Below are positions 6,802 to 7,502 of a stretch of 7,502 nucleotides of DNA, one piece after another. The DNA comes from Gammaproteobacteria bacterium (GTDB lineage: Bacteria > Pseudomonadota > Gammaproteobacteria > Natronospirales > REEB76), in the NCBI GenBank assembly GCA_028871235.1, contig JAGWNO010000100.1:1-7502 (forward strand), written 5' to 3'. The translations under genes and the position numbers were made by a program. How positions within the stretch are numbered: position 1 is the stretch's first letter; each line of letters begins with the position of its first letter. Below the pieces are notes generated by a model that was not told where the DNA came from, did no database searches, and saw only the letters and a program-made list of their open reading frames with translations.

Positions 6802-6881
6802 CGCGGGCGGCTCATCAGCCGGAGTCTCAAGGAATTCATGTAACTTACCGCCTGATAAGGCTTTTTGGCCGGCTACTTGAG

Positions 6882-6890
6882 TGCTATATT
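6882..6890 (+). promoter_or_regulatory. Extended -10 promoter for the exported BamE-like protein
   Basis: TGCTATATT carries the TGn extension followed by TATATT, five of six matches to the -10 consensus. No good -35 is present (TTTTTG at 6862-6867 at best), as is usual for extended -10 promoters. The predicted start, near 6897, leaves a leader of about 24 nt. Confidence 0.45.
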
Positions 6891-6907
6891 TAACGGGTCA
6901 TCCGTAC

Positions 6908-6912
6908 GGGAG
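6908..6912 (+). promoter_or_regulatory. Ribosome binding site of the exported BamE-like protein
   Basis: GGGAG lies eight bases before the ATG at 6921. It is among the clearest ribosome sites in the window and supports both that start and the gene's reality. Confidence 0.65.
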
Positions 6913-6920
6913 AACCTGAC

Positions 6921-7412
6921 ATGCGGCGCCCTCTTCTAATCACCTTCGGGATGGCCGGCCTGCTGCTCGCTGGCACCGCCCTGGCCGGCCCCACAAGCAC
7001 ATCCGCCCCCGTTACCAAGACCACGCCGCTGCAGGCCACGCCTGCCAGCTCCCAGACTAGCGCGGCCGTGCCCGTCTCCGCCAGCGCGTCCCTCCAAGGG
7101 CAAGCCGCACCTGCCGCCGCCACCGCTCCACAGGAGGCAACGGCGGCTGAACAAGATACGTCAGTCATGCCTGCGGCAGCAGCTTCGGGACCGAGCCTGC
7201 CGGTACGGGGCATGGACATGGCCAACGTGGAACACATCTTCGGTGCGCCTCTGGAGAAACTGCCGGCGGTACCCACCGATGCCACCAAGCTGCACCCGCC
7301 TATCACCCGCTGGGAATATCCCGGTTATGTGGTGTATTTCGAGTACAATTTCGTGGTGCATACCGTGGTCAAAAAGCATCCTTTTCCCGACGGGCCCCAG
7401 GGCGGCGACTGA
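6921..7412 (+). CDS. Exported protein with Ala/Pro/Ser/Thr-rich linker and BamE/SmpA-like C-terminal motif, function unknown
   Basis: A 163-residue protein I cannot name. Residues 1-22 form a standard signal peptide: two arginines, a hydrophobic core and ALA before a likely cut at 22/23. There is no cysteine, so it is not a lipoprotein; a soluble periplasmic location is likely. Residues 23 to about 92 are low-complexity, rich in Ala, Pro, Ser, Thr and Gln, and probably a flexible linker. The folded part starts near VRGMDMANVEHIFGAP (95-110) and continues to ITRWEYPGYVVYFEY (128-142) and HTVVKK (147-152). The pattern GM, then V, then FG-x-P, then a W-x-Y and F-E strand pair resembles the BamE/SmpA/OmlA fold. 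That is a motif impression, not a firm family call. Promoter, ribosome site and signal peptide all support a real gene. It is divergent from sfsA and followed by an inverted repeat. Confidence 0.82.
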   Translation: MRRPLLITFGMAGLLLAGTALAGPTSTSAPVTKTTPLQATPASSQTSAAVPVSASASLQGQAAPAAATAPQEATAAEQDTSVMPAAAASGPSLPVRGMDMANVEHIFGAPLEKLPAVPTDATKLHPPITRWEYPGYVVYFEYNFVVHTVVKKHPFPDGPQGGD

Positions 7413-7444
7413 CGCTTCCCTCCCCGCACCCCAGCCCCGGTTCA

Positions 7445-7488
7445 CCGCAAGCGCCTCGCGCCGCCTGAGTTCGGCCGGGCGCTTGCGG
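7445..7488 (+). terminator. Strong inverted repeat after the exported protein gene, likely terminator
   Basis: CCGCAAGCGCC (7445-7455) and GGCGCTTGCGG (7478-7488) form a perfect eleven-base-pair stem. The intervening bases can form an inner stem of four pairs (GCCG 7460-7463 with CGGC 7472-7475). It begins 33 bases after the stop at 7412 and is followed by CATATTTG, a poor U-tract. It is probably a transcription end or mRNA-stabilising hairpin; it could also serve a gene arriving from the right. Confidence 0.5.
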
Positions 7489-7502
7489 CATATTTGAGCA
7501 TT

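Noticed and set aside
6850..6866. GCCT-GATA-AGGC followed by TTTTT on the plus strand, terminator-like
   Set aside because: The stem is only four pairs and no plus-strand gene ends upstream of it. It is more likely part of the AT-rich promoter region of the exported protein gene.
7413..7502. Possible further gene at the right edge
   Set aside because: Only 90 bases follow the stop at 7412. I see no start with a ribosome site and no recognisable protein; the inverted repeat fills most of the space.

Overview
The window looks like ordinary core chromosome from a GC-rich Gammaproteobacterium. The proteins closely resemble Escherichia coli LolC, LolD and SfsA. The order lolC-lolD / DUF2062 / comEC-exbB-exbD is, from memory, the arrangement in Pseudomonas and several other gammaproteobacterial groups, where lpxK and kdsB (sometimes msbA) follow exbD. 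I cannot name the genus. I see no rRNA or tRNA gene, CRISPR array, insertion sequence or phage gene.

Layout. Bases 1-3378 (minus strand) hold comEC, then exbB, then exbD, which runs off the left edge. exbB and exbD overlap by four bases. A good sigma70-type promoter for comEC lies at 3466-3494 and gives a leader of about 80 nt with a GC-rich hairpin. A weaker candidate promoter with a 15-base dyad lies between comEC and exbB. Bases 3379-3557 are the divergent intergenic region. Bases 3558-4100 (plus strand) encode a DUF2062 membrane protein that converges on lolD, with 16 bases between the stops. Bases 4117-6801 (minus strand) carry sfsA, then lolC, then lolD, tightly spaced, with an 8-base lolC/lolD overlap. 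Bases 6802-6920 are a divergent intergenic region with an extended -10 promoter. It drives a small exported protein at 6921-7412 (plus strand) that ends in a BamE/SmpA-like motif. A strong inverted repeat follows near the right edge.

How the genes fit together. Most are cell-envelope genes. LolC and LolD extract lipoproteins from the inner membrane. ExbB and ExbD form a proton-driven motor of the TolQ/TolR and MotA/MotB type. ComEC is the inner-membrane channel for single-stranded DNA uptake. SfsA is a probable nucleic-acid-binding protein whose job is unsettled, and the last protein is periplasmic with unknown function.

I did not find a convincing new system. The points most worth a second look are the single LolC-type subunit with no lolE beside it, the exported Ala/Pro/Ser/Thr-rich protein with a BamE-like end, the promoter and dyad between comEC and exbB, and the comEC leader hairpin.
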